A stretch of 64,000 nt of DNA from Alteromonas_F sp964429915 (GCA_964429915.1 CAYSDZ010000006.1:1-64000); one strand, 5' to 3'. Shown: positions 1 through 8,789, numbered from the stretch's first letter. A program made the numbers and translations. The notes: generated by a model not told the origin, from the letters alone.

Positions 1-38
1 AACACAGGTTCTTTCAAGGTGCATATATCCGCACAGGA

Positions 39-112
39 CAACCGCATACTTTTTTGTTCATTACTCCTCCCTCGTTGAGCCTGTTCTGGGATTGAATAAA
101 AGTGTGCGGTTG
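39..112. repeat. Inverted repeat upstream of the PAP2 gene
   Basis: A 15-base arm at 39-53 (CAACCGCATACTTTT) recurs in reverse complement at 98-112 with one mismatch, separated by 44 bases. Nothing in 1-141 reads as a convincing gene. The arms could be paired regulator sites or a weak stem. I cannot tell which, because the gene upstream lies outside the window. Confidence 0.4.
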
Positions 113-141
113 TTCAATTTGCTATGCTTAGACAGGTGTAT

Positions 142-170
142 CTGTCACAAAGCTGTAGTATTTCTGTCAA
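142..170 (+). promoter_or_regulatory. Pho box (three 11-bp repeats) with -10 element
   Basis: Three direct repeats occur at an 11-bp period: CTGTCAC at 142-148, CTGTAGT at 153-159 and CTGTCAA at 164-170. The spacers between them are A/T-rich. A fourth, out-of-phase CTGTTCA lies at 174-180. PhoB binds 7-bp CTGTCAT-like units separated by 4-bp A/T spacers. Ten bases after the last in-phase unit is TATTTT (181-186), the same box-to-minus-10 distance as in E. coli phoA. Transcription would start near 193, ahead of the PAP2 start at 234. I infer PhoB-activated expression of the two genes that follow. Confidence 0.75.
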
Positions 171-233
171 ACACTGTTCATATTTTGTGCGTAACCTTTC
201 AAGCTATAAATATTCGTCTACCGTAAGGTGGTT

Positions 234-746
234 ATGAAGTTTCTAGCGGACTATGACACTCGCTTGTTTTATTGGCTTTTTCAATTCACCAGTCAACAAA
301 ATTGCAAATGGGTACGACTTCTGTCAAAGACAGGAGACGGCCACCTTTATGTTCTTACTGGCATTACACTGAGTGTTTTTGAGCCTGAGCATGGCAGCGT
401 TTTCTTATTTACCGCACTAATGGCGTACGCTTTTGAACTTCCCATTTATCTTGTGTTGAAAAAGTCGCTCAAGCGCCCTAGACCTTGTGATTTTTTTCAC
501 AATTTACCGGCTTTCGTTACGCCGTCAGATAAGTTTAGTTTGCCTTCTGGCCATACGGCAGCGGCGTGGTTGATGGCCAGTATCGTTGCACATTTTTATC
601 CAGCTTTTGCCGTATTGGTTTATCTTTGGGCTGGGCTGATTGGTTTGTCACGTATATTGCTGGGCGTGCATTATCCTTCTGACGTGCTTGCTGGGGCATC
701 GTTGGGTGTCATCATTTCCACCCTTTGTCTACTAATATTAGGATGA
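234..746 (+). CDS. PAP2-family membrane phosphatase
   Basis: Integral-membrane phosphatase of the PAP2 / PgpB superfamily, which removes phosphate from lipid phosphates such as phosphatidate, phosphatidylglycerol phosphate or undecaprenyl pyrophosphate. All three signature blocks are present: K76-x6-R83-P84, P104-S-G-H107, and S139-R140-x5-H146-x3-D150. At 170 residues with about five hydrophobic segments it is a compact member. I chose ATG 234 over GTG 228 because TAAGG at 224-228 is well spaced for it. Its stop overlaps the next start (ATGA). The upstream Pho box suggests phosphate-starvation control. The exact lipid substrate cannot be read from the sequence; phosphatidate is an inference from the glycosyltransferase partner. 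Confidence 0.85.
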   Translation: MKFLADYDTRLFYWLFQFTSQQNCKWVRLLSKTGDGHLYVLTGITLSVFEPEHGSVFLFTALMAYAFELPIYLVLKKSLKRPRPCDFFHNLPAFVTPSDKFSLPSGHTAAAWLMASIVAHFYPAFAVLVYLWAGLIGLSRILLGVHYPSDVLAGASLGVIISTLCLLILG

Positions 747-1816
747 AAATTCTCTACGGAGTGCAAGGCACAGGAAATGGCCATATTGCTCGCGCTCGGA
801 TTATGGCGAGAGCATTGGCCGAACGTGACGATATCGACATCGATTTTGTGTTTTCGGGTAGAGAACCCGATAGCTATTTTGATATGCAATGCTTTGGTGA
901 TTATTCAACGTATAAAGGTCTAACGTTCCACACGTACAGAGGCCAAGTTGATGAACTAAGAACCTTGGCGCAAGCCAAACCTAAAACGCTATTCCGCGAT
1001 ATCCGTCAACTTGATGTGAGTCAATATGATGTTTTACTCAACGATTTTGAACCGGTAACGGCATGGGCTGCGAGGTTTAACAAGCTGCCGTCTATTTCAG
1101 TCAGTCACCAAGCTGCATTTAATTATCCTGTACCTAAAGCGGGTGCTCGGCTGTCAGACAAAGTGATTATGCGCTTGTTTGCGCCGACTGATATTCAACT
1201 TGGTGTGCATTGGTTTCATTTTAATCAGCCTATTTTACCTCCGTTTGTGGCTGACAAACCTATCGATATGCCCACTAATGACCATGTTTTGGTTTATTTA
1301 CCTTTCGAATCTATTGACGATATTCACACGCTCTTAGACCCATTAAGTGATGAGAAATTTACCTGTTATCACCCGAAAGCGCCCCTTGACACAGAGCACA
1401 CCCCAAGTCATATCGAGTGGAAACGGCCCTCGAAAGAAGGGTTCAGGCATGCCTTACAGCACTGTTCCGGTGTGATTGCCAATGGTGGGTTTGAACTGTC
1501 GAGCGAAGCACTTCAACTCGGTAAAAAGTTATTGATAAAGCCCCTTATTGGCCAATTTGAGCAGTTATCGAATGTTCGAACCCTAGAGAGGCTCAACTTG
1601 TGTCATCCTCTTTTTCGTTTAGATACCGATATCGTAGAAGAGTGGTTGACACTGCCTCCTGGCGAACCTATTACCTATCCAGATGATCCGCATCCTATGC
1701 TTGATTGGCTACTTAAACGTCAATGGAATGACACCCAATCAATCACTGACTATTTGTGGCAACAAGTGCATTTTCCAGACAAATTACGCGAACGTTTAAT
1801 GACACTTGCATTTTAA
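743..1816 (+). CDS. Glycosyltransferase, MJ1255/VC2487 family
   Basis: A 357-residue protein opening MKILYGVQGTGNGH, the N-terminal G-x-G-x-G-H loop of GT-B enzymes related to GT28 and MGDG-synthase-type transferases. Near residues 245-260 it has an 'IANGGFELSSEAL' block, which corresponds to the donor-binding site of this fold. It matches the conserved MJ1255/VC2487 family, whose acceptor I do not know. ATG 743 overlaps the PAP2 stop by four bases, so the two genes are probably translationally coupled under the Pho box. A reasonable inference is that the phosphatase makes diacylglycerol and this enzyme glycosylates it, replacing phospholipid when phosphate is scarce. An envelope glycan role is also possible. 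Confidence 0.75.
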   Translation: MKILYGVQGTGNGHIARARIMARALAERDDIDIDFVFSGREPDSYFDMQCFGDYSTYKGLTFHTYRGQVDELRTLAQAKPKTLFRDIRQLDVSQYDVLLNDFEPVTAWAARFNKLPSISVSHQAAFNYPVPKAGARLSDKVIMRLFAPTDIQLGVHWFHFNQPILPPFVADKPIDMPTNDHVLVYLPFESIDDIHTLLDPLSDEKFTCYHPKAPLDTEHTPSHIEWKRPSKEGFRHALQHCSGVIANGGFELSSEALQLGKKLLIKPLIGQFEQLSNVRTLERLNLCHPLFRLDTDIVEEWLTLPPGEPITYPDDPHPMLDWLLKRQWNDTQSITDYLWQQVHFPDKLRERLMTLAF

Positions 1817-1868
1817 ATCTGCAATGCGATGATACGCCCATTACATCGTTCAAGTGAAGTTATCCGAA

Positions 1869-2009
1869 ATGAGGCGTCTATTTGCTATTGCTTTTATATT
1901 GCTGCTTTCTAGCTGCGGCTATCGCGGCGCATTGGTTTTACCTGATAAAGCATCACAACAGCAATCAGCAAATCAAGCTTCCGCAAATACGTCACAAGAT
2001 AAGAAGTAG
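1869..2009 (+). CDS. lptM: LptM-like LPS-assembly lipoprotein (46 aa)
   Basis: A 46-residue lipoprotein: a short hydrophobic signal with the lipobox L-S-S-C16, then C-G-Y-R-G and a Pro/Gln/Ser-rich hydrophilic tail. The C-G-x-x-G start of the mature protein and the position directly before lysA/dapF are typical of LptM (YifL), which helps LptD mature in the outer-membrane LPS translocon. The stop is 8 bases before lysA. The assignment rests on the lipobox, size and synteny, because so short a tail carries little family signal. Confidence 0.8.
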   Translation: MRRLFAIAFILLLSSCGYRGALVLPDKASQQQSANQASANTSQDKK

Positions 2010-2017
2010 GAACATAA

Positions 2018-3277
2018 GTGGATTTTTTTAACTATAAAGACAATATTCTATTTGCCGAAGACGTTGACGTTCGCGACATTGCTCGCACCCACGGAACGCC
2101 AGCTTATGTTTATTCAAAAGCGACGCTAGAACGTCACTGGCATGCTTTTAATAAAGCCTTACAAAGTCATAAACACCTAATTTGTTATGCGGTAAAAGCC
2201 AACTCCAATTTGGGCGTACTGAGTGTGCTAGCGCGTTTAGGTTCTGGGTTTGATATCGTTTCAGGCGGCGAACTTGCGCGTGTGATCAAAGCGGGTGGCG
2301 ACCCCTCAAAAGTGGTATTTTCAGGCGTTGCAAAACAACCTGAGGAAATCCGCTATGCGCTAGAGCAAGGGATTAAATGCTTTAACGTAGAGTCACACCC
2401 AGAATTAGATAGAATTAATGCCGTTGCTAAAGCAATGGATGTTGTGGCGCCTATCTCGCTACGGATCAACCCCGATGTCGATGCTAAAACGCACCCTTAT
2501 ATTTCGACTGGGCTAAAATCAAATAAATTCGGTATTGCTGCCGACCATGCAATCGACTCTTACCAATACGCAAATTCATTGAGCCATTTAAAAATAATCG
2601 GTATGGATTGTCACATAGGCTCGCAACTAACCGATTTGTCACCGTTCGAAGATGCCTTAGATAAGTTACTGCTCCTCGTCGATCAGCTATCATCATTGGG
2701 TATCACTATTGAGCATCTTGATTTGGGTGGTGGTTTGGGCGTGAAATATCAGGCGGAAACGCCTCCCGATTTGGATGAATATGCAGCAAGGCTTGCTAAC
2801 AAGATTGCAGACCGCCCCGATTTGACCTTAATTCTTGAACCGGGTAGAGCCATTGCTGCAAACGCAGGTATTTTAATTACTCAAGTTGAATTTATTAAAA
2901 AAGGCGAAGAAAAGCATTTTGCCATTGTCGATGCCGCAATGAACGACCTTATTCGTCCTGCACTTTACTCTGCTTGGCAAGCGATATTACCCGTTGATAA
3001 AAGCGAAAAGGCTGAGCGTAAAACATACGATATTGTAGGCCCAGTATGTGAAACAGGCGATTTCTTAGGTAAAGATAGAGAATTAAGCATTTCACCTGAT
3101 GATTTACTTGCAGTAAGAAGTGCAGGAGCCTATGGTTTTGTTATGGCGTCGAACTACAACAGTCGATGCAAGCCGGTGGAAGTGATGGTTGATAAGAACA
3201 AGGTGTTTGTTGTACGTCAACGAGAAACGTTGGAAGATTTATGGCGAGGTGAATGCTCACTTCCGCTAGAGGATTAA
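2018..3277 (+). CDS. lysA: Diaminopimelate decarboxylase
   Basis: PLP enzyme that decarboxylates meso-diaminopimelate to L-lysine, the last step of lysine synthesis. The 419-residue length is normal. Visible family motifs are the PLP-lysine site YAVKAN (about residues 62-67), HIGSQL, the GGGLG phosphate-binding loop, EPGRA, and the C-terminal CETGD block that contributes to the active site of the partner subunit. The start is GTG 2018, with AGGA 6 bases upstream. It lies between lptM and dapF; dapF starts one base after its stop, so substrate supply and use are co-transcribed. No lysine riboswitch was seen upstream. Confidence 0.96.
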   Translation: MDFFNYKDNILFAEDVDVRDIARTHGTPAYVYSKATLERHWHAFNKALQSHKHLICYAVKANSNLGVLSVLARLGSGFDIVSGGELARVIKAGGDPSKVVFSGVAKQPEEIRYALEQGIKCFNVESHPELDRINAVAKAMDVVAPISLRINPDVDAKTHPYISTGLKSNKFGIAADHAIDSYQYANSLSHLKIIGMDCHIGSQLTDLSPFEDALDKLLLLVDQLSSLGITIEHLDLGGGLGVKYQAETPPDLDEYAARLANKIADRPDLTLILEPGRAIAANAGILITQVEFIKKGEEKHFAIVDAAMNDLIRPALYSAWQAILPVDKSEKAERKTYDIVGPVCETGDFLGKDRELSISPDDLLAVRSAGAYGFVMASNYNSRCKPVEVMVDKNKVFVVRQRETLEDLWRGECSLPLED

Positions 3278-3278
3278 A

Positions 3279-4115
3279 ATGAGCGTGCAGTTGCAGTTTT
3301 CTAAAATGCATGGCTTGGGCAACGATTTTATGATGGTGGATGGTGTCACACAAAACGTGTTCCTGTCTCCAGAAAAAATACGCCAATTAGCAGACCGTAA
3401 TTTTGGCATTGGGTTTGATCAATTACTATTAGTTGAACCTCCGTACGATCCAGAACAAGATTTTCATTATCGTATTTTCAATGCAGATGGTTCAGAAGTC
3501 GAGCAATGCGGAAATGGCGCTCGGTGTTTTGCTAGTTTTGTTAAAATGAAAGGGCTGACAAATAGAAACAAAATTGCCGTGAGCACCAAAGTTGGCAATA
3601 TTATTCTATACATAGAAAGAGACGGCCAAGTTACGGTGAATATGGGCAAGCCAGTTTTTGAGCCTTCTCGCATTCCGCTTATTGCGAATAAAGAAGAAAA
3701 AACATACTTGATGCGTATTGAAGAAAAAACGCTATTTTTTGGCGCCGTTTCAATGGGCAATCCTCATTGCGTGCTAGAAATTGAAGATATCGATACCGCA
3801 GATGTTCATACCCTAGGTCCGATAATCACTAAACATGAGCGCTTTCCTGAGGGCGTCAATGTGGGCTTTATGCAAATTGTCTCTCGCAACAAAATCAAGC
3901 TTCGTGTATTCGAGCGCGGAGTGGGAGAAACACTTGCCTGTGGCACGGGGGCGTGTGCAGCCGTTGCAATAGGACAAATTCAAGGTAAATTAGATAGAGA
4001 CGTCAGTGTCACACTGCCAGGTGGCACCATGAGTATTCGCTGGAACGGGCCAGGCAACGTGTTAAAAATGACAGGCCCAACACAACATGTGTTTGATGGA
4101 CAATTACAACTATGA
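3279..4115 (+). CDS. dapF: Diaminopimelate epimerase
   Basis: Converts LL- to meso-diaminopimelate for lysine and peptidoglycan synthesis, by a two-cysteine proton-transfer mechanism. Both catalytic cysteines are in recognisable contexts: QCGNGARC in the N-terminal half and ACGTGAC in the C-terminal half. The opening MHGLGNDF block and the normal length (278 aa) agree. The gene follows lysA by one base, and its stop overlaps the DUF484 start by four bases. Confidence 0.97.
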   Translation: MSVQLQFSKMHGLGNDFMMVDGVTQNVFLSPEKIRQLADRNFGIGFDQLLLVEPPYDPEQDFHYRIFNADGSEVEQCGNGARCFASFVKMKGLTNRNKIAVSTKVGNIILYIERDGQVTVNMGKPVFEPSRIPLIANKEEKTYLMRIEEKTLFFGAVSMGNPHCVLEIEDIDTADVHTLGPIITKHERFPEGVNVGFMQIVSRNKIKLRVFERGVGETLACGTGACAAVAIGQIQGKLDRDVSVTLPGGTMSIRWNGPGNVLKMTGPTQHVFDGQLQL

Positions 4116-4825
4116 CAGACGCTTCAACGCCAGATAATGTAGCTATTGATTTTTCACAAAAAGTAAACGAATCCTCTCATAAAGATGTCACAACAATGAG
4201 TGAGATTGACGTGCGTAATTATTTGACTACAAACCCCGAGTTTTTTCAAAAGCATGTGGATTTGTTAGAAAAATTAAAGCTATCTCATCCGGTAAAAGGC
4301 TCTGTATCTCTGGTTGAAATGCAAAGCGAGCAGTTGCGTAAGCGTATTAAACAACTTACTCAAAAGCTGAACCAGCTCATTAGCGTTGCGAAACAAAACG
4401 AAAAAATATATCGCGTGTATGTTGCTTTGAATTTGCAACTCATGGCCTGTAAAACCATTGAAGACGTACAAAGCACGCTTGAAAACGTCATGATCCAAGA
4501 ACTACATTTAGCGTCAGTGCATGTTAAACCTTTTAAAGGTCCTCATGCTTTACCTGAACTGCAGCAGCGCCTGTTCATTGAAAAACGCTTTAAAAACGGC
4601 CCTTATTTTTTTGGTCGCTTAAGCCAGCATGAAAAACAGCTGATATTTGCCGAAGAGATTGCCGAGTCGGTAGCTTTGGTATTGATCGGCGAAAAAACAC
4701 CGCTTGCCATACTGGCCGTTGGTAGCAGAGACGCGAGTCATTTTGCACCTAGTATGGATACCCTAATGTTAAAACAGCTACAACAGATGCTGTGTATTCT
4801 TCTTTCTGATTTTTACAATTATTAA
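4112..4825 (+). CDS. DUF484 family protein
   Basis: A 237-residue cytoplasmic protein of the DUF484 (YigA-like) family, which nearly always follows dapF in gammaproteobacteria. The N-terminal 'VRNYLTTNPEFFQKHVDLLEKL' region and following coiled coil are typical, and the C-terminal half is GAF-like. Its role is unproven. The ATGA overlap with dapF suggests coupling, but an internal ATG at 4196 (MSEIDVRNYL) is closer to the usual family start, so the first 28 residues may be untranslated. xerC, which commonly follows, is missing here. Confidence 0.85.
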   Translation: MTDASTPDNVAIDFSQKVNESSHKDVTTMSEIDVRNYLTTNPEFFQKHVDLLEKLKLSHPVKGSVSLVEMQSEQLRKRIKQLTQKLNQLISVAKQNEKIYRVYVALNLQLMACKTIEDVQSTLENVMIQELHLASVHVKPFKGPHALPELQQRLFIEKRFKNGPYFFGRLSQHEKQLIFAEEIAESVALVLIGEKTPLAILAVGSRDASHFAPSMDTLMLKQLQQMLCILLSDFYNY

Positions 4826-4900
4826 ATGACAGTTATCTTTTGTTGCGTTGGGCTACTACCGATAAAAACATAAACTAACTGCATTAACTCACTAATAACT

Positions 4901-5611
4901 ATGATCATTTTCCGCCCTTGCTCGCCACCAAAAGCGCTAACGTTCGACTTAGACGATACACTTTACGATAATTACCCTGCTATCAAGCGAGCAGAGCAAT
5001 GCTTAGCGGAAGCCATGAGGCAACGCTTTCCTCGAGCGGCAAAGGTGTCTAGCGAACAACTGATACAAATAAAACGTAATTTTATTTTAAAAGAGCCCAG
5101 TTTGGCGTGGGACATGGGGCAGTTGCGTTTGAAAACACTGCGACACCTTGTTTCACTGGATACGCATGACAATATTGAGCAAGCGGCACAAGACCTATTT
5201 GCTTTATTTTATAGAGAACGTAGCAAAGTAAGTATTCACTCAGACACGATCGCAGTTTTGGAAACGTTAAGCAAACAACTGCCTTTAGTGGGTATTACCA
5301 ATGGTAATGTAAATGCTAAGCAAGCAGGCTTTGACCACGTTTTCACGCAGATTATTCATGCCAATATCGATAACCCAGCCAAACCCGACAGCAGCATGTT
5401 TAAACAAGCGGCAAGCGTATTGGCGCTACCTTCGTATTCAATATTGCACGTTGGAGACAGTTTAATAAACGATGTTTACGGGGCGTATTGTGCAGGATTT
5501 AACAGCGCATGGTATGCAATAAATAGAACCATGAACATGAACAAAGAAAAGGTAAGCGTATTACCCAACTTTCAGTTATCAAACTTAAACGAACTACTTT
5601 TACTCCTGTAA
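4901..5611 (+). CDS. yigB: HAD-superfamily phosphatase, YigB type
   Basis: Haloacid-dehalogenase-fold phosphatase. Motif I is DLDDTLYDN (residues 17-25), with the nucleophile and general acid as the first and third aspartates. Motif II is GITNGN, and motif III/IV includes KPDSSMF and HVGDSLINDVYGA. The 236-residue length and the position between DUF484 and uvrD match YigB, an FMN / sugar-phosphate phosphatase in E. coli. The last 12 bases overlap the convergent cysE. The substrate is inferred only. Confidence 0.85.
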   Translation: MIIFRPCSPPKALTFDLDDTLYDNYPAIKRAEQCLAEAMRQRFPRAAKVSSEQLIQIKRNFILKEPSLAWDMGQLRLKTLRHLVSLDTHDNIEQAAQDLFALFYRERSKVSIHSDTIAVLETLSKQLPLVGITNGNVNAKQAGFDHVFTQIIHANIDNPAKPDSSMFKQAASVLALPSYSILHVGDSLINDVYGAYCAGFNSAWYAINRTMNMNKEKVSVLPNFQLSNLNELLLLL

Positions 5612-6412
5612 GTCGGAGTCTTCAAATACGTTTTGATCCATGGATTGGCAGGGCTTTTTGCATTTAGGTTTTCCAACGACGTTTGCAGGCACACCCACTA
5701 CAGTAACATGAGGCGGAACGTTATTGAGTACCACACTTCCAGCCCCTACCTTAGAGCCTCTCCCTATTTCGATGTTGCCCAGAATTTTTGCGCCTGCTCC
5801 TACCATCACGTCTTTGCGAATTTTAGGGTGTCTATCTCCGCTGTGATTGCCAGTACCACCTAAGGTAACGTTTTGTAGAATAGACACGTTGTCTTCAATA
5901 ACCGCTGTTTCGCCCACCACAATGCCAGTGGCATGGTCAAACATCACTCCTTTTCCAATGGTGGCCGCAGGGTGAATATCGACACCGAAAGCTTGAGAGT
6001 TACGGCTTTGTAAGAACAAAGCCAATTGATGACGGCCTTGATACCATAAATGATGTGCCAAGCGATGTACTTGAATAGCCTGAAACCCCTTGAAGTACAT
6101 TAAAACCGTTAAATGCTCTGTCACAGCAGGGTCGCGCTCAAACGCGGCCTCTACATCAGCAATGGCAGATTCCACAATGGCAGGATCGAGCAGATAGGCT
6201 TGTTCAAACACTTCACGAATAGCAATGGCAGGCATAACATCATCGGCGAGCTTATTCGATAAAATAAAACTCAGCGATGATTCAACATTGAAATGAGAAA
6301 GAATACTGGCGTGCACATAACTCGCCAACAGCGGCTCTTTTTCAGCAACGGCTTGTGCTTCGTTTTTTAACGTAGTCCAAAAGTTATTGCGAATTCGCGA
6401 TGTTGGGATCAT
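5600..6412 (-). CDS. cysE: Serine O-acetyltransferase
   Basis: Makes O-acetylserine from serine and acetyl-CoA, the entry step to cysteine. The helical N-terminal domain (about 1-140) is followed by a left-handed beta-helix of hexapeptide repeats with the DIHPAATIGKGVMFDHATG catalytic region and GGTGNHSGDRHPKI loop. The 270-residue length is normal. It is transcribed against yigB and overlaps its 3' end by 12 bases. The tail after the hexapeptide repeats ends in charged residues rather than the usual C-terminal Ile, so docking to CysK by the canonical C-terminal isoleucine is doubtful. Confidence 0.95.
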   Translation of the reverse strand: MIPTSRIRNNFWTTLKNEAQAVAEKEPLLASYVHASILSHFNVESSLSFILSNKLADDVMPAIAIREVFEQAYLLDPAIVESAIADVEAAFERDPAVTEHLTVLMYFKGFQAIQVHRLAHHLWYQGRHQLALFLQSRNSQAFGVDIHPAATIGKGVMFDHATGIVVGETAVIEDNVSILQNVTLGGTGNHSGDRHPKIRKDVMVGAGAKILGNIEIGRGSKVGAGSVVLNNVPPHVTVVGVPANVVGKPKCKKPCQSMDQNVFEDSDLQE

Positions 6413-6542
6413 AGATAAGCGCTCTTGCCTTTAAACAAGCCGTAATTGTGATACTACACACAAATAAATCAAGAGTTAGAAGCCGATATCCTTACTTTTT
6501 TTGTTGAATTGCAGAAAGTTTAGCTTTTCATTTTCTTAGATG

Positions 6543-6558
6543 CTGTATAAAAGCACAG
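6543..6558 (+). promoter_or_regulatory. LexA (SOS) box of uvrD
   Basis: CTGT-ATAAAAGC-ACAG is a perfect CTGT-N8-ACAG palindrome matching the gammaproteobacterial LexA consensus. It overlaps a candidate minus-10 (TATAAA, 6546-6551), 60 bases before the uvrD start. uvrD is a known SOS gene in E. coli, so LexA repression of this promoter is a firm inference. Confidence 0.85.
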
Positions 6559-6617
6559 CTTAATGGCATACTTCACAATATAGTTCGATGAAATAGCCAC
6601 GACAAAAGATAATTTGA

Positions 6618-8789
6618 ATGGACGTATCAGAATTACTTAACGACCTCAATGACAAACAGCGAGAAGCTGTCGCGAGTAAACCGCAAAACACTTTGGTATT
6701 GGCGGGAGCCGGCAGCGGAAAAACAAGGGTATTAGTTCATCGCATTGCTTGGTTGATGAACGTTGAAAATATTGCTCCGTTTAGCATTTTAGCCGTCACC
6801 TTCACTAACAAAGCAGCGCGAGAAATGCGGGGACGCATTGAAGCAGTCATGAATCGTCCACTTAACACCATGTGGATTGGCACGTTTCATGGGCTTGCAC
6901 ACCGCTTGCTGCGCAGTCATGCCCAAGAAGCTGGCTTGCCGGATAATTTTCAAATTCTCGATTCAGACGACCAATACCGCTTAGTGAAACGCATTATTCG
7001 TTCCTTGAATCTCGACGAAAAGCACTGGCCTCCAAAGCAAATTCAGTGGTACATCAACGGTAATAAAGATGAAGGGTTAAGACCGAATCAAATTGAGACG
7101 CATAATGATGTTACCCAACAAAAAATGCGCGATATCTATCAAGCATACCAAGAAGCATGCGATAGGAGCGGACTGTTGGATTTCGCAGAGCTACTTTTAC
7201 GTGCACATGAACTTTTGCTCAATAATCCAGATTTGCTCGCCAATTACCAACGTCGATTCCGTGCGGTATTGGTCGATGAGTTTCAAGACACCAACAATAT
7301 TCAATATGCTTGGTTACGTTTACTTTGCAGTGCCAACAATCACATTATGATTGTTGGTGATGACGACCAATCTATTTACGGATGGCGCGGTGCGAACGTA
7401 CAAAATATTCAACACTTTTTGAGAGATTTTGACAACGTTACCACCATCCGCCTAGAACAAAATTATCGCTCTACACAAACTATTCTAAAAGCAGCCAATG
7501 CCGTTATTGACCATAACCAAGGACGCTTGGGAAAAGAATTGTGGACCGAGGGTGAAAAAGGCGAGCCCATATCGATCTACGCAGGCTTTAATGAACTAGA
7601 TGAAGCTCGCTTTATTGTGAGTCAGCTTCAGGACTGGCAACAACAAGGCAATTGTTTGCAAGACAGCGCCATTTTGTATCGTAATAACGCGCAGTCTCGT
7701 GTTTTAGAGGAAGCCTTACTTCAACATGCTATTCCCTATCGTATTTACGGTGGATTACGCTTTTTTGAACGACAAGAAATTAAAGATGCCTTGGGGTATT
7801 TACGCTTGATCAGTCTGCCGCACGACGATGCGGCGTTTGAACGTGTTGTCAATACACCCACTCGAGGAATGGGCGACAAAACCTTAGCCATATTGAGAGA
7901 GCAAGCGCGAGAACACAACGTTTCTATGTGGCAAGCAGGCAAAGTGTGTCTAGAAAAGGGCTTACTGGCAGGACGAGCAGCAAAAGCACTGAGTGCATTC
8001 TGTGAACTGATCGTTGAACTGGAAAGCAAAGCCTTTGAGCAACCCCTTGAAGAGCAAGCTAAAATTGCCATTCATCAGTCGGGTTTGTATGCCATGTATC
8101 AAGCCGAAAAAGGGGAAAAAGCACAGGCAAGAGTCGAAAACTTGGAAGAGCTCGTGACTGCGTGCAAACAATTTGAGGCGCCCGTTGAAGAAGAGGAACT
8201 GAGCCCTCTAGCTGCTTTTCTAACCCACGCCTCATTGGAAGCAGGTGAAACCCAAGCCGACTCGCATCAGGACGCAGTGCAAATGATGACCATACACACA
8301 GCCAAAGGACTTGAGTTTCCTCTAGTAGTGCTTGCCGGTGTCGAGGAAGGGATGTTTCCCAGTCAAATGACCAACGATGAACCAGGACGCATGGAAGAAG
8401 AGCGTAGGCTTTGTTATGTCGGCATGACGCGTGCAATGCAAAAGCTGTTTGTCACCTATGCGGAAAGCAGACGGCTTTACGGACAAGATAAATTTCACAT
8501 GGCCTCGCGCTTTATTCGCGAAATGCCCACAGACTGTGTGGAAGAAGTACGCCTTAAATCAACGGTTTCAAGGCCCGTGCACAACCGATTCAGCCCTGCC
8601 ACCTCTCACGAAGCGTTTGAAAATAGTGGGTTTAAACTTGGCCAACGCGTTTCTCACCGCAAGTTTGGCGAGGGCATTGTGCTTAATTATGAAGGCAGTG
8701 GTGAACATGCTAGGGTCCAAGTAAGCTTTGACGAATACGGAAATAAGTGGTTAATTTCAAGCGTTGCTAAACTACAAGCGCTACAATAG
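6618..8789 (+). CDS. uvrD: DNA helicase II
   Basis: SF1A 3'-5' helicase for nucleotide-excision and mismatch repair. Motifs in order: Walker A AGAGSGKT (about 30-37), TFTNKAA, DEFQDTN (Walker B), GDDDQSIYGWRGA, QNYRS, GLEFPLVVLAG and the VGMTRA arginine-finger motif VI. The C-terminal Tudor-like segment (about 670-720, 'RVSHRKFGEGIV') distinguishes UvrD from Rep. The 723-residue length is standard. It is the first gene after a LexA box. The paralogous rep gene lies at the far end of this window. Confidence 0.97.
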   Translation: MDVSELLNDLNDKQREAVASKPQNTLVLAGAGSGKTRVLVHRIAWLMNVENIAPFSILAVTFTNKAAREMRGRIEAVMNRPLNTMWIGTFHGLAHRLLRSHAQEAGLPDNFQILDSDDQYRLVKRIIRSLNLDEKHWPPKQIQWYINGNKDEGLRPNQIETHNDVTQQKMRDIYQAYQEACDRSGLLDFAELLLRAHELLLNNPDLLANYQRRFRAVLVDEFQDTNNIQYAWLRLLCSANNHIMIVGDDDQSIYGWRGANVQNIQHFLRDFDNVTTIRLEQNYRSTQTILKAANAVIDHNQGRLGKELWTEGEKGEPISIYAGFNELDEARFIVSQLQDWQQQGNCLQDSAILYRNNAQSRVLEEALLQHAIPYRIYGGLRFFERQEIKDALGYLRLISLPHDDAAFERVVNTPTRGMGDKTLAILREQAREHNVSMWQAGKVCLEKGLLAGRAAKALSAFCELIVELESKAFEQPLEEQAKIAIHQSGLYAMYQAEKGEKAQARVENLEELVTACKQFEAPVEEEELSPLAAFLTHASLEAGETQADSHQDAVQMMTIHTAKGLEFPLVVLAGVEEGMFPSQMTNDEPGRMEEERRLCYVGMTRAMQKLFVTYAESRRLYGQDKFHMASRFIREMPTDCVEEVRLKSTVSRPVHNRFSPATSHEAFENSGFKLGQRVSHRKFGEGIVLNYEGSGEHARVQVSFDEYGNKWLISSVAKLQALQ

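Noticed and set aside
725..742. TTG start extending the glycosyltransferase by six residues
   Set aside because: The ATG at 743 gives the standard N-terminus, and ATGA coupling with the PAP2 stop.
1817..1868. Possible riboswitch or attenuator before lptM-lysA
   Set aside because: The gap is only 52 bases, too short for a lysine riboswitch, and has no stable stem.
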